Positions 35,677 through 44,260 of a stretch of 64,000 nt of DNA are shown here, in pieces (the stretch's first letter is position 1; each line of letters opens with the position of its first letter). A program made the translations under genes and the position numbers. The notes under the pieces are model-generated. The model saw only the letters and a program-made list of their open reading frames with translations, was not told the origin of the DNA and made no database searches. The DNA is from Burkholderiales bacterium (GTDB taxonomy: Bacteria; Pseudomonadota; Gammaproteobacteria; Burkholderiales; SG8-41): assembly GCA_019634975.1 (NCBI GenBank), contig JAHCAI010000002.1:186001-250000 (forward strand), written 5' to 3'.

Positions 35677-36241
35677 GGTAGGTGCCGCGGAAGTCCGACA
35701 GGAATTTGATGATGCGGGTTTCACTATTCAATTCTAAGCCAACCGCGTGCGCAACGGTATTGGCGTCGGTGATGGTGACCGGCCGGTCAGTGCGCGCGGT
35801 ATTCTGGTCCGGCGTGACATGCAGGAAGCTGGTTTCCATTACCATTTCACTGTGTTTCCCGTAGGCGGCGCGCACCGCGCGCACGTCGGTTTCGAAGTAG
35901 ACATGCTCGCCGCCGCTGGAAACGCGCGCGGTGCGCGAGGTGATGGTCATCGGCGCGCGCGCCGAGGCGTTGCTGGTGAAACGGGGCGCGATGAGGTGGG
36001 TGCTGTCGTCATGGGGATAATGGGTCAGGCGCTCGGCGCGCAGGGTGTGCTTGATGTTGCCGTTGGCGTCCATCCGGTGCGCCGTGACCTTGTCGACGAT
36101 GTAGTCGGGGTCCCGGCGCTGGCTTTGCGCCGGCTCGACATCCTGCTTCATGGACTGGTCGAGCCAGAAGGTCAGGGCGGCGAGCGCGGCCAGCAGGACC
36201 AGCGGGAAAAATCCGGAAAGTCGCGGCATGGCCCGCAGCAT
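35645..36241 (-). CDS. lptC: LPS export protein LptC
   Basis: 198 residues. An N-terminal membrane anchor (GFFPLVLLAALAALTFWLDQSM) is followed by the LptC beta-jellyroll (YIVDKVTAHRMDANGNIKHTLRAERLTHYPHDDSTHLIAPRF). LptC links LptB2FG to LptA. The ATG at 36241 sits just after the kdsC stop; a second in-frame ATG at 36229 is possible. Part of kdsD-kdsC-lptC-lptA-lptB. Confidence 0.92.
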   Translation of the reverse strand: MLRAMPRLSGFFPLVLLAALAALTFWLDQSMKQDVEPAQSQRRDPDYIVDKVTAHRMDANGNIKHTLRAERLTHYPHDDSTHLIAPRFTSNASARAPMTITSRTARVSSGGEHVYFETDVRAVRAAYGKHSEMVMETSFLHVTPDQNTARTDRPVTITDANTVAHAVGLELNSETRIIKFLSDFRGTYHDPDRAKSRR

Positions 36242-36243
36242 GT

Positions 36244-36819
36244 TCAGCCCGCCGTGTTGCCGAGAAAGCACCGCGTCCGCGCCGCCAGCATGCCCTGCCG
36301 GTGCAGCAGCAGTTCGCAGAATTCGCGCACCGCGCCGTGGCCGCCGCGCGCGCGGGTGACATGGCGCGCATGGCGTTTCAGCACGGCAGGTGCATCGGCG
36401 ACCGTGACCGCGAAGCCGCACAGCCTGAAGGCCGGCAGATCGACCAGATCGTCGCCCATGAAGGCGCTGGCCTCGGGCGCCACGGCGAGCGCGGAGAGCA
36501 GGCCGGCGAACGCCGAGGCCTTGTCCTTCACGCCCTGCTGCAGGTTGCGGATGCCGAGGTCGGCGGCCCGGGCTTCCACCATCGGCGCCTTGCGGCTGGT
36601 GATGATGGCGACCTCGATGCCGGCTTCCTGCAGCAGGCGGATGCCCATGCCGTCGCGCACGCCGAAGACCTTCATCGCGTCACCACCGCCGGAATAGTAC
36701 AGGCCGCCGTCGGTCAGCACGCCGTCGACGTCGAAGGCCGCGAGCCTGATCGGCGGCAATGTCCGGGCACCGGTCACGGGCGGCGCGCGGTCAGACGACC
36801 TTGCCGCGGAACAGGTCAT
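36244..36819 (-). CDS. kdsC: 3-deoxy-D-manno-octulosonate-8-phosphate phosphatase KdsC
   Basis: 191 residues. HAD-superfamily motif I is AFDVDGVLTDG, motif II is IITSRK, and FMGDDLVDLPAF supplies the Mg2+ Asp pair. It dephosphorylates KDO-8-P on the way to LPS inner core. The first ~22 residues before LPPIRLAAFDVDG look like an extension, so the true start could be internal. It overlaps kdsD by 29 bases. Confidence 0.93.
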   Translation of the reverse strand: MTCSAARSSDRAPPVTGARTLPPIRLAAFDVDGVLTDGGLYYSGGGDAMKVFGVRDGMGIRLLQEAGIEVAIITSRKAPMVEARAADLGIRNLQQGVKDKASAFAGLLSALAVAPEASAFMGDDLVDLPAFRLCGFAVTVADAPAVLKRHARHVTRARGGHGAVREFCELLLHRQGMLAARTRCFLGNTAG

Positions 36820-37783
36820 GGATGTTCAGCGCGCCCAGCAGCCTGCGGTCGTCATCGACGACCAGCAGCTGGTTGACCTTGCCGCGTTCCATGATTTCGA
36901 CGGCCTCCGCGGCGAGCCGGTCGGGTCCGATGGTGCGCGGGTTGGCCGACATGATGTCGCGGATCGCCGTGCTGCGCAGGTCCTGGCCTTTTTCGATGGC
37001 GCGCCGCAGGTCGCCATCGGTGAACACGCCCTGCACGACTTGCGATTCGTCGACCACGGCGGTCATGCCCATCCGGCCGCGGGACATTTCCAGCAGCGCA
37101 TCGGTCAGCGTCGCCGCGGTGCTGACCCGTGGCGCATCGGGCCCCGAGCGCATCACGTCGCGGACCAGGGTCAGCAGCCTGCGGCCCAGCGATCCGCCGG
37201 GATGCGAGCGCGCGAATTCATCCTGGGTGAAGCCGCGCGCCCGCATCAGCGCGACGGCGATGGCATCACCCAGCGCCAGCGCCGCCGTGGTGCTGGCCGT
37301 CGGCGCGAGGTTCAGCGGGCAGGCTTCCACTGCCGCGCCGGCGTAGAGGTGCACGTCGGCCTCCCGGCCCAGCGTCGAAGCGGCGTTGCCGGTCAGCGCG
37401 ATGAGTTTCGCGCCCTGGCGCTTGAGCACCGGAATGATCGTCAGCAGCTCCGCGCTTTCACCGGAATTGGACAGCGCGAGGAACACGTCATCACGCGTGA
37501 CCATGCCGAGGTCGCCGTGGCTCGCTTCGGCAGGATGCACAAAAAAAGCCGGTGTGCCGGTGCTCGCAAGGGTGGATGCGATCTTGCGTGCGATATGGCC
37601 CGATTTGCCGATGCCGCTGACAACCACCCGGCCGCGGCACTGGAGGATGGCGCGGACGGCCCGTTCGAAGGATTGGTCGACCTGCGGAATCAGGTCGGTG
37701 ATGGCCCGGGCCTCGATGGCGAGCACCTCGCGGGCCGCAGCGATCGCGGTGCCGGCGCCGGTGCCGTCGTGGGGATTGCTCAT
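36791..37783 (-). CDS. kdsD: Arabinose-5-phosphate isomerase KdsD
   Basis: 330 residues. SIS domain (about 40-185, GRVVVSGIGKSGHIARKIASTLASTGTPAFFVHPAEASHGDLGM with LALSNSGESAELL) and two CBS repeats (about 205-330). It converts ribulose-5-phosphate to arabinose-5-phosphate for KDO synthesis. It is the first gene of the long minus-strand run through rapZ. The ATG at 37783 lies 7 bases after a TATAAT element, see that entry. Confidence 0.95.
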   Translation of the reverse strand: MSNPHDGTGAGTAIAAAREVLAIEARAITDLIPQVDQSFERAVRAILQCRGRVVVSGIGKSGHIARKIASTLASTGTPAFFVHPAEASHGDLGMVTRDDVFLALSNSGESAELLTIIPVLKRQGAKLIALTGNAASTLGREADVHLYAGAAVEACPLNLAPTASTTAALALGDAIAVALMRARGFTQDEFARSHPGGSLGRRLLTLVRDVMRSGPDAPRVSTAATLTDALLEMSRGRMGMTAVVDESQVVQGVFTDGDLRRAIEKGQDLRSTAIRDIMSANPRTIGPDRLAAEAVEIMERGKVNQLLVVDDDRRLLGALNIHDLFRGKVV

Positions 37784-37790
37784 GGCCGAA

Positions 37791-37796
37791 ATTATA
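37791..37796 (-). promoter_or_regulatory. -10 element (TATAAT) immediately upstream of kdsD
   Basis: A perfect TATAAT on the minus strand ends 7 bases before the kdsD ATG, so the predicted transcription start falls on or next to the start codon. No consensus -35 is seen. If active it would give a leaderless mRNA. Confidence 0.45.
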
Positions 37797-37884
37797 GCAA
37801 GGACCCTGCCGTGTCCCGGCGGCATGCGGCTTGCAATTCGCCGGGGAAAAGGCAATATTCATCGGCGTCCCGTCCCCGGAAATC

Positions 37885-39852
37885 ATGCAGGCCTCCCTCC
37901 AGCCCGTCCTGGTACTGCTCGCCGCCGCCGTGCTGGTGGTGGTGGTTTTCCGCTCGCTGAAGCTGCCGCCGCTCCTCGGTTACCTGATCGTCGGTGTCCT
38001 GATCGGCCCCCATGCCCTCGGCTGGATCAACACCACCGACGAGGTGACCCACCTTGCCGAGATCGGCGTGGTGTTCCTGATGTTCAGCATCGGCCTCGAA
38101 TTCAGCCTGTCGCGGCTGCTGACCATGCGCCGCATCGTGTTCGGCCTCGGAGCGTCCCAGGTGCTGGCGACGTTGCTGCTGGTGCTGGGCGTGGCGCTGG
38201 CGGTGGGCGTGTCCTGGCAGGGCGGCATCGTTCTCGGCGGGGCCCTGGCGATGTCGTCCACGGCCATCCTCGCGAAGCTGCTTGCCGAACGTTTCGAACT
38301 GAATTCGCCGCATGGCCGGCAGATCATCGGCATCCTGCTGTTCCAGGACCTTGCCGTGGTGCCGCTGCTGATCCTCATCCCGGCGCTGGGCGCCCCGGCC
38401 GAGGACCTTGCCGCCACCCTCGGACTCGCGGTGGCCAAGGCCATCGTCGTGCTGTCAGTGCTGCTGGTGGTCGGCCAGCGCGTGATGCGCGCCTGGTTCC
38501 ATGTGGTCGCACGCCAGAAGTCGCCGGAACTCTTCGTCCTCAACGTCCTGCTGGTGACCCTCGGCGTCGCCTACCTGACCGAGCTGGCGGGACTGTCGCT
38601 GGCGCTGGGGGCCTTCGTCGCCGGCGTCCTGATCTCCGAAACCGAATACCGCTACCAGGTCGAGGAGGACATCAAGCCTTTCCGCGACGTGCTGCTCGGC
38701 CTGTTTTTCGTGACCATAGGCATGCTGCTCGACGTGCGGGTGGTCTTCGAGAACGCCTGGGTCGCCGTGCTGCTGGTGACGCTGGTGCTGGCGAAAACCG
38801 CGCTGATTTTCGGATTGAGCCGGCTGTTCGGCGCACCGAACGGGGTGGCCATGCGGACCGGTCTTGCGCTGGGTGCCTGCGGCGAGTTCGGTTTCGTGCT
38901 CCTCGCCCATGCTGCCGGGAGCGGGTTGCTGGAGCAGGATGTGCTGCAGCCGGTGCTGGCGGCGATGGTGCTGTCGATGCTGATCGCGCCCTTTGTCGTC
39001 GAGCGCAGCGAGGTCATCGTGCGGCGCTGGAGTTCCAGCGAATGGATGAACCGCGCGATGCAGCTGCACAACATCGCGGTGCAGTCGATGGCGGCGGAGG
39101 GACATGTGCTGATCTGCGGCTATGGACGCAGCGGCCAGAACCTCGCGCGGCTGCTTGACCGCGAAGGCGTCTCCTTCATTGCACTCGACAACGATCCGCA
39201 GCGTATCCGCGAGGCCACCGCGGCGGGCGAGCGGGTGGTATTCGGCGACGCGGCGCGCCGCGAGGTGCTGCTTGCCGCGGGGCTCGCGCGGGCGCGGGTG
39301 GTCATCGTCACCTATGCCGATACCGCCTCTGCACTGCACATACTCGCCCATGTGCAGGAGGCGCGTCCCGGCCTGCCGGTGGTCGTGCGCACGATCGACG
39401 ACAGCGATGTCCAGAAGCTGCGCGATGCCGGCGCCACTGAAGTGGTCGCCGACCTGATGGAGGCGAGCCTGATGCTGGCCTCGAGCACGCTGATGCTGGT
39501 CGGTGTGCCGCTGAACCGCGTGCTGCGGCGCATCCGCGAGACCCGCGAAAGCCGTTACGAACTGTTCCGCGGCTTCTTCCGCGGCATCACCGATGCCAGC
39601 GAGGGCGATGACCAGGCGCTGCAGCCGCGCCTGCATTCGGTGCTGGTGACTGCCGGCGCCCGCGCCATCGGCAAGTCCTTCAGCGAAATCAACCTCGCCG
39701 GCGCGGGGGTCGAGGTGACCGCCCTGCGCCGCCGCAACGTGAAGACCGCGGCGCCCGCGCCGGACATGCGCATCGAGGAGGGCGATGTGATCGTGCTGAT
39801 GGGCACCGAAGCTGCCGTGGCGGCTGCGGAGATGCGATTGCTGCAGGGCTAG
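37885..39852 (+). CDS. Kef-type monovalent cation:proton antiporter
   Basis: 655 residues from the ATG at 37885 (GGAA upstream). About 12 membrane helices (1-385) form a CPA2 antiporter domain: LPPLLGYLIVGVLIGPHALG, EIGVVFLMFSIGLEFS, ALAMSSTAILAKLL, ILLFQDLAVVPLLILIP. A cytoplasmic TrkA-N Rossmann domain (about 410-530, GHVLICGYGRSGQNLARLL) and a TrkA-C domain (about 570-650) follow. This is the KefB/KefC/YbaL layout, exporting K+ in exchange for H+ under nucleotide or ligand control. Diverges from kdsD and ends in a strong terminator. Confidence 0.9.
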   Translation: MQASLQPVLVLLAAAVLVVVVFRSLKLPPLLGYLIVGVLIGPHALGWINTTDEVTHLAEIGVVFLMFSIGLEFSLSRLLTMRRIVFGLGASQVLATLLLVLGVALAVGVSWQGGIVLGGALAMSSTAILAKLLAERFELNSPHGRQIIGILLFQDLAVVPLLILIPALGAPAEDLAATLGLAVAKAIVVLSVLLVVGQRVMRAWFHVVARQKSPELFVLNVLLVTLGVAYLTELAGLSLALGAFVAGVLISETEYRYQVEEDIKPFRDVLLGLFFVTIGMLLDVRVVFENAWVAVLLVTLVLAKTALIFGLSRLFGAPNGVAMRTGLALGACGEFGFVLLAHAAGSGLLEQDVLQPVLAAMVLSMLIAPFVVERSEVIVRRWSSSEWMNRAMQLHNIAVQSMAAEGHVLICGYGRSGQNLARLLDREGVSFIALDNDPQRIREATAAGERVVFGDAARREVLLAAGLARARVVIVTYADTASALHILAHVQEARPGLPVVVRTIDDSDVQKLRDAGATEVVADLMEASLMLASSTLMLVGVPLNRVLRRIRETRESRYELFRGFFRGITDASEGDDQALQPRLHSVLVTAGARAIGKSFSEINLAGAGVEVTALRRRNVKTAAPAPDMRIEEGDVIVLMGTEAAVAAAEMRLLQG

Positions 39853-39872
39853 GTCGACAATCGGCAGCAATG

Positions 39873-39898
39873 AAAAAGCCCGCTGTCGCGGGCTTTTT
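39873..39898. terminator. Bidirectional rho-independent terminator
   Basis: AAAAAGCCCGC, loop TGTC, GCGGGCTTTTT. The A-run and T-run make it work on both strands, serving the antiporter gene (plus) and the convergent prepilin gene (minus), whose stops lie 20 and 17 bases away. Confidence 0.9.
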
Positions 39899-39915
39899 CC
39901 GGGGTTGGATCCAGC

Positions 39916-40605
39916 TTAGAACAAGCTGGTCGCGCCACAATTGGTTTCCACCGTGCCGGTTACTATCCAGGCGCCCGTAGTGCCATCAAAGCAGTTCGCG
40001 GCCGTCGGCGCTGTTCCCGAAGTCAGTCCGGTGTGCGCCGAGAACCGGAAGGCGCCGCGATTGGCCACGCCATCGTCAACCTTGCGATCGACTTCCACCA
40101 AGATATCGGCGGGTACCTGGTTGCCCGTCTTGAGATTGTGCTTGGTGGCTGCCGTTCCGGGATCCGCATAAATATTGTCGTAGCTCAGCACCAAATACAT
40201 CGCATAAGGATTCGTCGGATTGGTTCCGGTTGCCAGGGTGGTATTTCCCGTGCAAGTGTAGGATCCATTGATGAAACCCGCCTTGGACAGATGATCCCAG
40301 GCCATGATGTGTTCGCCATCGGCTGCCGCGATTTGGCCGTTGCCATTGCCGTTTCCGCCAGTCCCGCACGCGGTGCCAACCCCGGAGATGTTGGCAACTG
40401 CCTGGTTGTAGTCACCCGGCAGTGCACGATAGCGGTCGAGGAAGCCGAAATAAGCGGCCTTGATGCCGTCCTGCTGCGAAATCATGTTGCGTACCCGGGC
40501 ACTGGTGATCAGTTCCTGGCCTTTCAGCACGCCACCGAGCAGCAGGCCGATAATGACCAGCACGATCGCGATTTCAATCAGCGTAAACCCTTGTTGTTGC
40601 TTCAT
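39916..40605 (-). CDS. Type IV prepilin-like protein (possible major pilin of the MSHA-like system)
   Basis: 229 residues from the ATG at 40605, preceded by GAGAGGAGAG. Class III signal MKQQQG|FTLIEIAIVLVIIGLLLGG with Glu at +5 of the mature protein and the N-methylation Phe. The body has RYRALPGDYNQAVANI, a Gly/Asn-rich loop and a C-terminal Cys pair (AANCFDGTTG...TNCGATSLF) like the disulfide region of type IVa pilins. GC content is lower than the flanks. It has its own sigma-54 promoter and terminator, fitting a highly expressed structural pilin. The rest of the assembly machinery starts 4 kb away on the same strand. Confidence 0.85.
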   Translation of the reverse strand: MKQQQGFTLIEIAIVLVIIGLLLGGVLKGQELITSARVRNMISQQDGIKAAYFGFLDRYRALPGDYNQAVANISGVGTACGTGGNGNGNGQIAAADGEHIMAWDHLSKAGFINGSYTCTGNTTLATGTNPTNPYAMYLVLSYDNIYADPGTAATKHNLKTGNQVPADILVEVDRKVDDGVANRGAFRFSAHTGLTSGTAPTAANCFDGTTGAWIVTGTVETNCGATSLF

Positions 40606-40651
40606 TTTTTCTCTCCTCTCCGCACCAAGGCGGAAGCTGTGCATGGGCTTA

Positions 40652-40667
40652 TGCAAGGTTTGTACCA
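40652..40667 (-). promoter_or_regulatory. Sigma-54 promoter of the prepilin gene
   Basis: Minus strand TGGTACAAACCTTGCA: GG and GC are 10 bases apart and TTGCA is perfect. The predicted start is near 40640, giving a leader of about 35 bases with GAGGAGA before the ATG. pilA in Pseudomonas is likewise RpoN-dependent through PilR. The likely activator here is the GAFTGA regulator at 56371-57798. Confidence 0.75.
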
Positions 40668-40733
40668 CTATTGTCCCGCTGGTTAAATGTTCGTACCGTG
40701 GCAGGGCAAATGATGAATCAGGACGGAGATATC

Positions 40734-40764
40734 ATAAGTATTTGTTTTTATTAATATTTTTATG
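40734..40764 (+). repeat. Dispersed AT-rich motif, copy B
   Basis: AAGTATTTGTTTTTATTAAT then ATTTTTATG. Intergenic, between the TPR-like gene stop (40832) and the prepilin promoter (40667). This is the copy closest to the consensus. It could insulate or act as an upstream AT element for the sigma-54 promoter. Confidence 0.8.
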
Positions 40765-40831
40765 CGCTCTCGATATTGTTGCTGGAAAGCTCAAAACTGG
40801 TATGCCGTTTCCCCGTACAAGAGTCCGACGG

Positions 40832-41575
40832 CTACTGTCGGAAATTCGACGAAGAGGGCGATTTTTTCCCGCTCTCCAGGGTCTTCAGCCGCTCGGTCAG
40901 GAAATGCAGTTCGGCGGGGTCTTTCACCTCGTCATTGGCCAGTAGCCCACCCAGCAATATCCGCGCGCTTTCGGTCTCACCGAGGTCCTCGAGAATGAAG
41001 ACCTGCATCTGGCGCGCCCACCCCGAAGCGCCGCCGGCATGGCGGGTGATGTCGGCGGCATAGCGCAGTGCCAGGGCCGGGTCTTTCAGCCGGTGCTTGG
41101 CCATGATTGCGCAGTGAGCAAGCCAGCGCCAGCGCAGGTCCGGCGCTTCGAGAAAGCGCGCATGCACGAAATCGCACATCGCGCGCTGCTTCGCGGGTTC
41201 CGGCACCTGGCCATAAAGCTGCGAGGCCATCATCAGCGGATAGCCGGTCCGGGCGTCAAGGCCGAGGGCGGCCCCCAGCCAGTCCGCCACGCGCCGGTAA
41301 TCGAGTTCGGCAAAGGGGATGCTGATGCCGGGCTGGTTGTCGAAAGACTGCAGGTAGAGCAGCAGCATCTGCGCCGCAGCGACCGGCTCGCCGAGGCTGG
41401 CGGTGCGCAGCACGCTGGCCTGGGGCGCCGGCGGCAGGTCAATGGCGCGGGCGGCGGGCGGTGGGCTTTGCGCGTGCCACCAGAGCTGGGCGGCCAGCGC
41501 CGCGGCCAGCAGCCCGACGATGCGCCCGGGCACCGCGCGCAGGCTGCGTTCCTCGACATTGCCGATGACAGGCAA
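40832..41575 (-). CDS. Membrane-anchored helical-repeat protein, unknown function
   Basis: 247 residues, TTG start with GGAG nine bases upstream and start touching the ABC permease stop. N-terminal anchor (about 17-33, GRIVGLLAAALAAQLWW), then a predicted periplasmic helical repeat region: AAQMLLLYLQSFDNQPGISIPFAELDYRRVADWLGAALGLDARTGYPLMMASQLYG and RYAADITRHAGGASGWARQMQVFILEDLGETESARILLGGLL, with tetratricopeptide-like spacing. Conserved Trp/Cys/His in RWRWLAHCAIMAKHR. Likely co-transcribed with the permease. It is not recognised as a known family; TPR-like is the best description. Confidence 0.6.
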   Translation of the reverse strand: MPVIGNVEERSLRAVPGRIVGLLAAALAAQLWWHAQSPPPAARAIDLPPAPQASVLRTASLGEPVAAAQMLLLYLQSFDNQPGISIPFAELDYRRVADWLGAALGLDARTGYPLMMASQLYGQVPEPAKQRAMCDFVHARFLEAPDLRWRWLAHCAIMAKHRLKDPALALRYAADITRHAGGASGWARQMQVFILEDLGETESARILLGGLLANDEVKDPAELHFLTERLKTLESGKKSPSSSNFRQ

Positions 41576-42343
41576 TCAGAGGCTCCGACGGTAAAAATCG
41601 AACAGGGCCGCGGCGGTCAGCAGGATCACGTAGATCGCGCCCTGAACCGCGATCGACAGCAGGACCGCGGCGTCTGCGGGCGACGCATCAACCAGCCAGG
41701 ACGTCCGGGTCCAGGTATCCAGCGCCGGCAGCAGGAAAGCGAGGCCGTCGACCAGGACGCTGGTGACCGCGTGTGACAGCGTTTCCTGGCCGGCCACCGG
41801 GTTTGCGCTCATCAGGCGCATCGCAGTGATGCTGCGCGCAAGCAGGTAGAAGGCGGCGACGAAGCCCGCGGCCGGCAGCAGCTGGCTGAAGGTGACGATG
41901 CAGAACAGCGCAAGCGCGACGACGACCGCGAGTTCGATGGCCAGCGAGGCCGTCCACAGCAGCACCGCCGGCGCCGGCGCGAGCAGCCACAGCGGCAGCG
42001 ACAGCAGCACGGCAATCCCCGCCGCCGTCAGCACGAAGCCGGCCAGTTTGCCGCAGATATAATGGCTGCGCGGCAGGTCCAGCGCGAGCAGCACTTCCAG
42101 CCCCTTGTCGTTGAACTCCCGGGTGATGCTGGCGAGCACGTAAAGGCCGGCGATGAACACGGCGCAGAGCCGCGCAGCGGCCGCGTAGAAGCCGGCCTGG
42201 AAGCGCGTGCTTTCGGTAACCGCAAGCTCGCGCACGAAAAGGCTGGCGCCGAGCAGCAGTACCAGCGTCAGCAGCGTGGTGGCCGGCACGCGGGTGCGCA
42301 GCGCTTCGAGCGCGGTGTAACGGCCGATGGTGGTGATGTGCAC
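41576..42343 (-). CDS. ABC-2-type transporter permease
   Basis: 255 residues, GTG start. Six membrane helices with the ABC-2/NosY-like pattern: first helix after TIGRYTALEALRTRVP, then REFNDKGLEVLLALDLPRSHYICGKLAGFVLTA (coupling helix region), and a final AIYVILLTAAALFDFYRR. There is no ATPase gene beside it. The only ABC-2-type ATPase in the window is at 57916-58638, on the other side of the pilus cluster, and is the probable partner. Diverges from the histidine kinase gene with 36 bases between. Confidence 0.75.
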   Translation of the reverse strand: MHITTIGRYTALEALRTRVPATTLLTLVLLLGASLFVRELAVTESTRFQAGFYAAAARLCAVFIAGLYVLASITREFNDKGLEVLLALDLPRSHYICGKLAGFVLTAAGIAVLLSLPLWLLAPAPAVLLWTASLAIELAVVVALALFCIVTFSQLLPAAGFVAAFYLLARSITAMRLMSANPVAGQETLSHAVTSVLVDGLAFLLPALDTWTRTSWLVDASPADAAVLLSIAVQGAIYVILLTAAALFDFYRRSL

Positions 42344-42379
42344 GGTTACAGGACTTTCTTGTCGACGGACAGTATAGCG

Positions 42380-44107
42380 ATGCCTGAAGAGCTGCCCAAT
42401 CCCCTGCTGTCGCCGACCCGGTCCCCGGGCACGGAGGCGGCGCCGTTGTCCGGCCGCAATCTGAATATCATGCTGGCCGCCATGCTGTTGACGCTGCACG
42501 GCGCGATTGCCTGGGGTGGCGGCGAGTGGTGGCAGCGCGGCCTGCTGCTCGCGCATTTCGGCCTGTTCCTGATCTGGCAGCCGGTGTGGCGCGGGGAGCG
42601 CCAGATCCCGATGCCGCTGGCGCTGCTGGTGCTCTGCATCGGCGCATTCTTTGCCGTGGCCGGCAACTGGTGGCTGGTCGGCACCTGGATTGCGGTGTTG
42701 TTCGGACTCATCGGGGGCGGCGTGCCCGGGACCGTCGGCCGTCGCGAGCGGCTGGTGGCGATACTGGGCGCCGTGTACCTGGTGGCGATGCTGCTGATGT
42801 GGGTGGTGCCGCAGCTGTTCACCCGCTACGCAGTTTCGCAGGAGGTGGCGGGGGTTGTGCGCTACGGCCTGCCGTTGCTGCCACTGATCATCCTGGCGAT
42901 ACCCGGGGGAGAGCGCCGGCGCGGTGATCCGGTCATCGTCGACCTGTTCTACAGCCTGATGCTGTTCCTGTTGGTGGTGGCGCTGGCCTTGGGCAGCTTC
43001 GTGATCCAGGAAGTGACCCAGGGACAGTACCTGCTCGGGCTGATGCAATCGCTGATGGTGATCGCCGTGCTGCTCGCGGGGCTGTCGTGGCTATGGAATC
43101 CGCGCGCCGGCTTCGGCGGCATCGGCACCCTGCTGTCGCGCTACCTGCTCGGCCTGGGGCTGCCCTTCGAGCTGCGCATGCGGCGGCTGGCTGAACTGTC
43201 GCAGACGGAGACCCGGCCCGAGCAGTTCCTGCGCAGCGCCCTCACCTACATGCTCGAGCTGCCCTGGATCAGCGGCTACGGCTGGCGCTCGGCACAATCC
43301 GAAGGCATGGTCGGACAGCCGGCGGATCACGTCGAGCAGTATGAAACAGGCGGCATCCTGTTCACACTGCACGCGCCGCGGCCGTTTTCACCGGCCGTGC
43401 TGCTTCATCTCAAGCTGCTGATGCAGATGACCGGGCATTTCCACGAGGCGCTGCGGCGGGAGCAGCTGCGGCAGCAGTCGGCCTATACCCAGGCCATCTA
43501 CGAGACCGGCGCGCGGCTGACCCACGACGTCAAGAACCTGCTGCAGTCGCTGCGCTCGATCTGCGCGGCCGCCGAGATGCGCGGCGCGGATGACAGTGCG
43601 GCCTTCCGTGCACTGGTGCAGCGCCAGTTGCCGCAGATCACCCAGCGCCTCGGCGCAACGCTGGAGAAACTCAAATCTCCCGGCCTTGTCGAGATGAGGG
43701 ATGTCGATGCGGCGATCTGGTGGCAGGGGCTGCAGGCGCGCTATGCAGGGCGCAACATCGTGTTCCTGAAGCCGGAGCTGCGCGAGGGCGAGCGCCTGCC
43801 CGCGGAGCTCTTCGACAGCATCGCCGACACCCTGATCGACAATGCCCTTTACAAGGCAAGCCAGGGCCGGCCCCTGCGCATCAGCGCCGGATTGTCGTCA
43901 GGCCCCTGCCTCAGCATCTGCGACGACGGTGAGCCGGTGCCGCCGGAGATCGCGGCGGACCTGCTCGCCGCACCCGTGCCCTCGGACAACGGCCTCGGCG
44001 TGGGCCTGTTCCAGGCCGCGAAGTTTGCGGAGCAGTCAGGTTATGCGCTGCTGCTGGCGGACAACCGGCGGGGACGGGTGTGTTTCGAACTGAAGCCCGT
44101 GCGCTGA
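42380..44107 (+). CDS. Membrane histidine kinase, probable partner of the sigma-54 regulator at 56371-57798
   Basis: 575 residues. Seven or so N-terminal membrane helices (about 28-240), then a GAF-like region (about 265-360), a kinase core with His382 in RLTHDVKNLLQSLRSICAA, an N-box DSIADTLIDNALYKA, and G-boxes ICDDGEPVPPEIA and NGLGVGLFQAAKFAEQSG. The HDxKN-type H-box and multi-helix sensor resemble PrsK-type kinases linked to sigma-54 regulators. It lacks a receiver and has no regulator gene next to it. The signal is probably sensed in the membrane. It is alone on the plus strand within the pilus cluster. Confidence 0.8.
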   Translation: MPEELPNPLLSPTRSPGTEAAPLSGRNLNIMLAAMLLTLHGAIAWGGGEWWQRGLLLAHFGLFLIWQPVWRGERQIPMPLALLVLCIGAFFAVAGNWWLVGTWIAVLFGLIGGGVPGTVGRRERLVAILGAVYLVAMLLMWVVPQLFTRYAVSQEVAGVVRYGLPLLPLIILAIPGGERRRGDPVIVDLFYSLMLFLLVVALALGSFVIQEVTQGQYLLGLMQSLMVIAVLLAGLSWLWNPRAGFGGIGTLLSRYLLGLGLPFELRMRRLAELSQTETRPEQFLRSALTYMLELPWISGYGWRSAQSEGMVGQPADHVEQYETGGILFTLHAPRPFSPAVLLHLKLLMQMTGHFHEALRREQLRQQSAYTQAIYETGARLTHDVKNLLQSLRSICAAAEMRGADDSAAFRALVQRQLPQITQRLGATLEKLKSPGLVEMRDVDAAIWWQGLQARYAGRNIVFLKPELREGERLPAELFDSIADTLIDNALYKASQGRPLRISAGLSSGPCLSICDDGEPVPPEIAADLLAAPVPSDNGLGVGLFQAAKFAEQSGYALLLADNRRGRVCFELKPVR

Positions 44108-44116
44108 CCCGGGTCG

Positions 44117-44260
44117 GCAGTTTGTTGAAACTCCCGAAATTGATGGCATTCGCTGGCGTACGGGAATTTTTCGACTCTCGTTAAATCAGGGACTTGCGCG
44201 GGTGTGCGCTTGGTCGCTGCGCTCCCAACGCGCTCGCGCATCGCTTTTTCAACAGACTGT
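44117..44260. repeat. MITE-like element with TGTTGAAA terminal inverted repeats
   Basis: GCAGTTTGTTGAAA at the left end and the complement of CAGTCTGTTGAAAAAG at the right end form imperfect 14-15-base inverted repeats. The 110 bases between have no reading frame. Such TGTTGAAA ends are common for insertion-sequence families, so this is probably a non-autonomous remnant. It fills the kinase-to-pseudopilin gap, and its right end starts at the pseudopilin stop codon. Confidence 0.55.
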
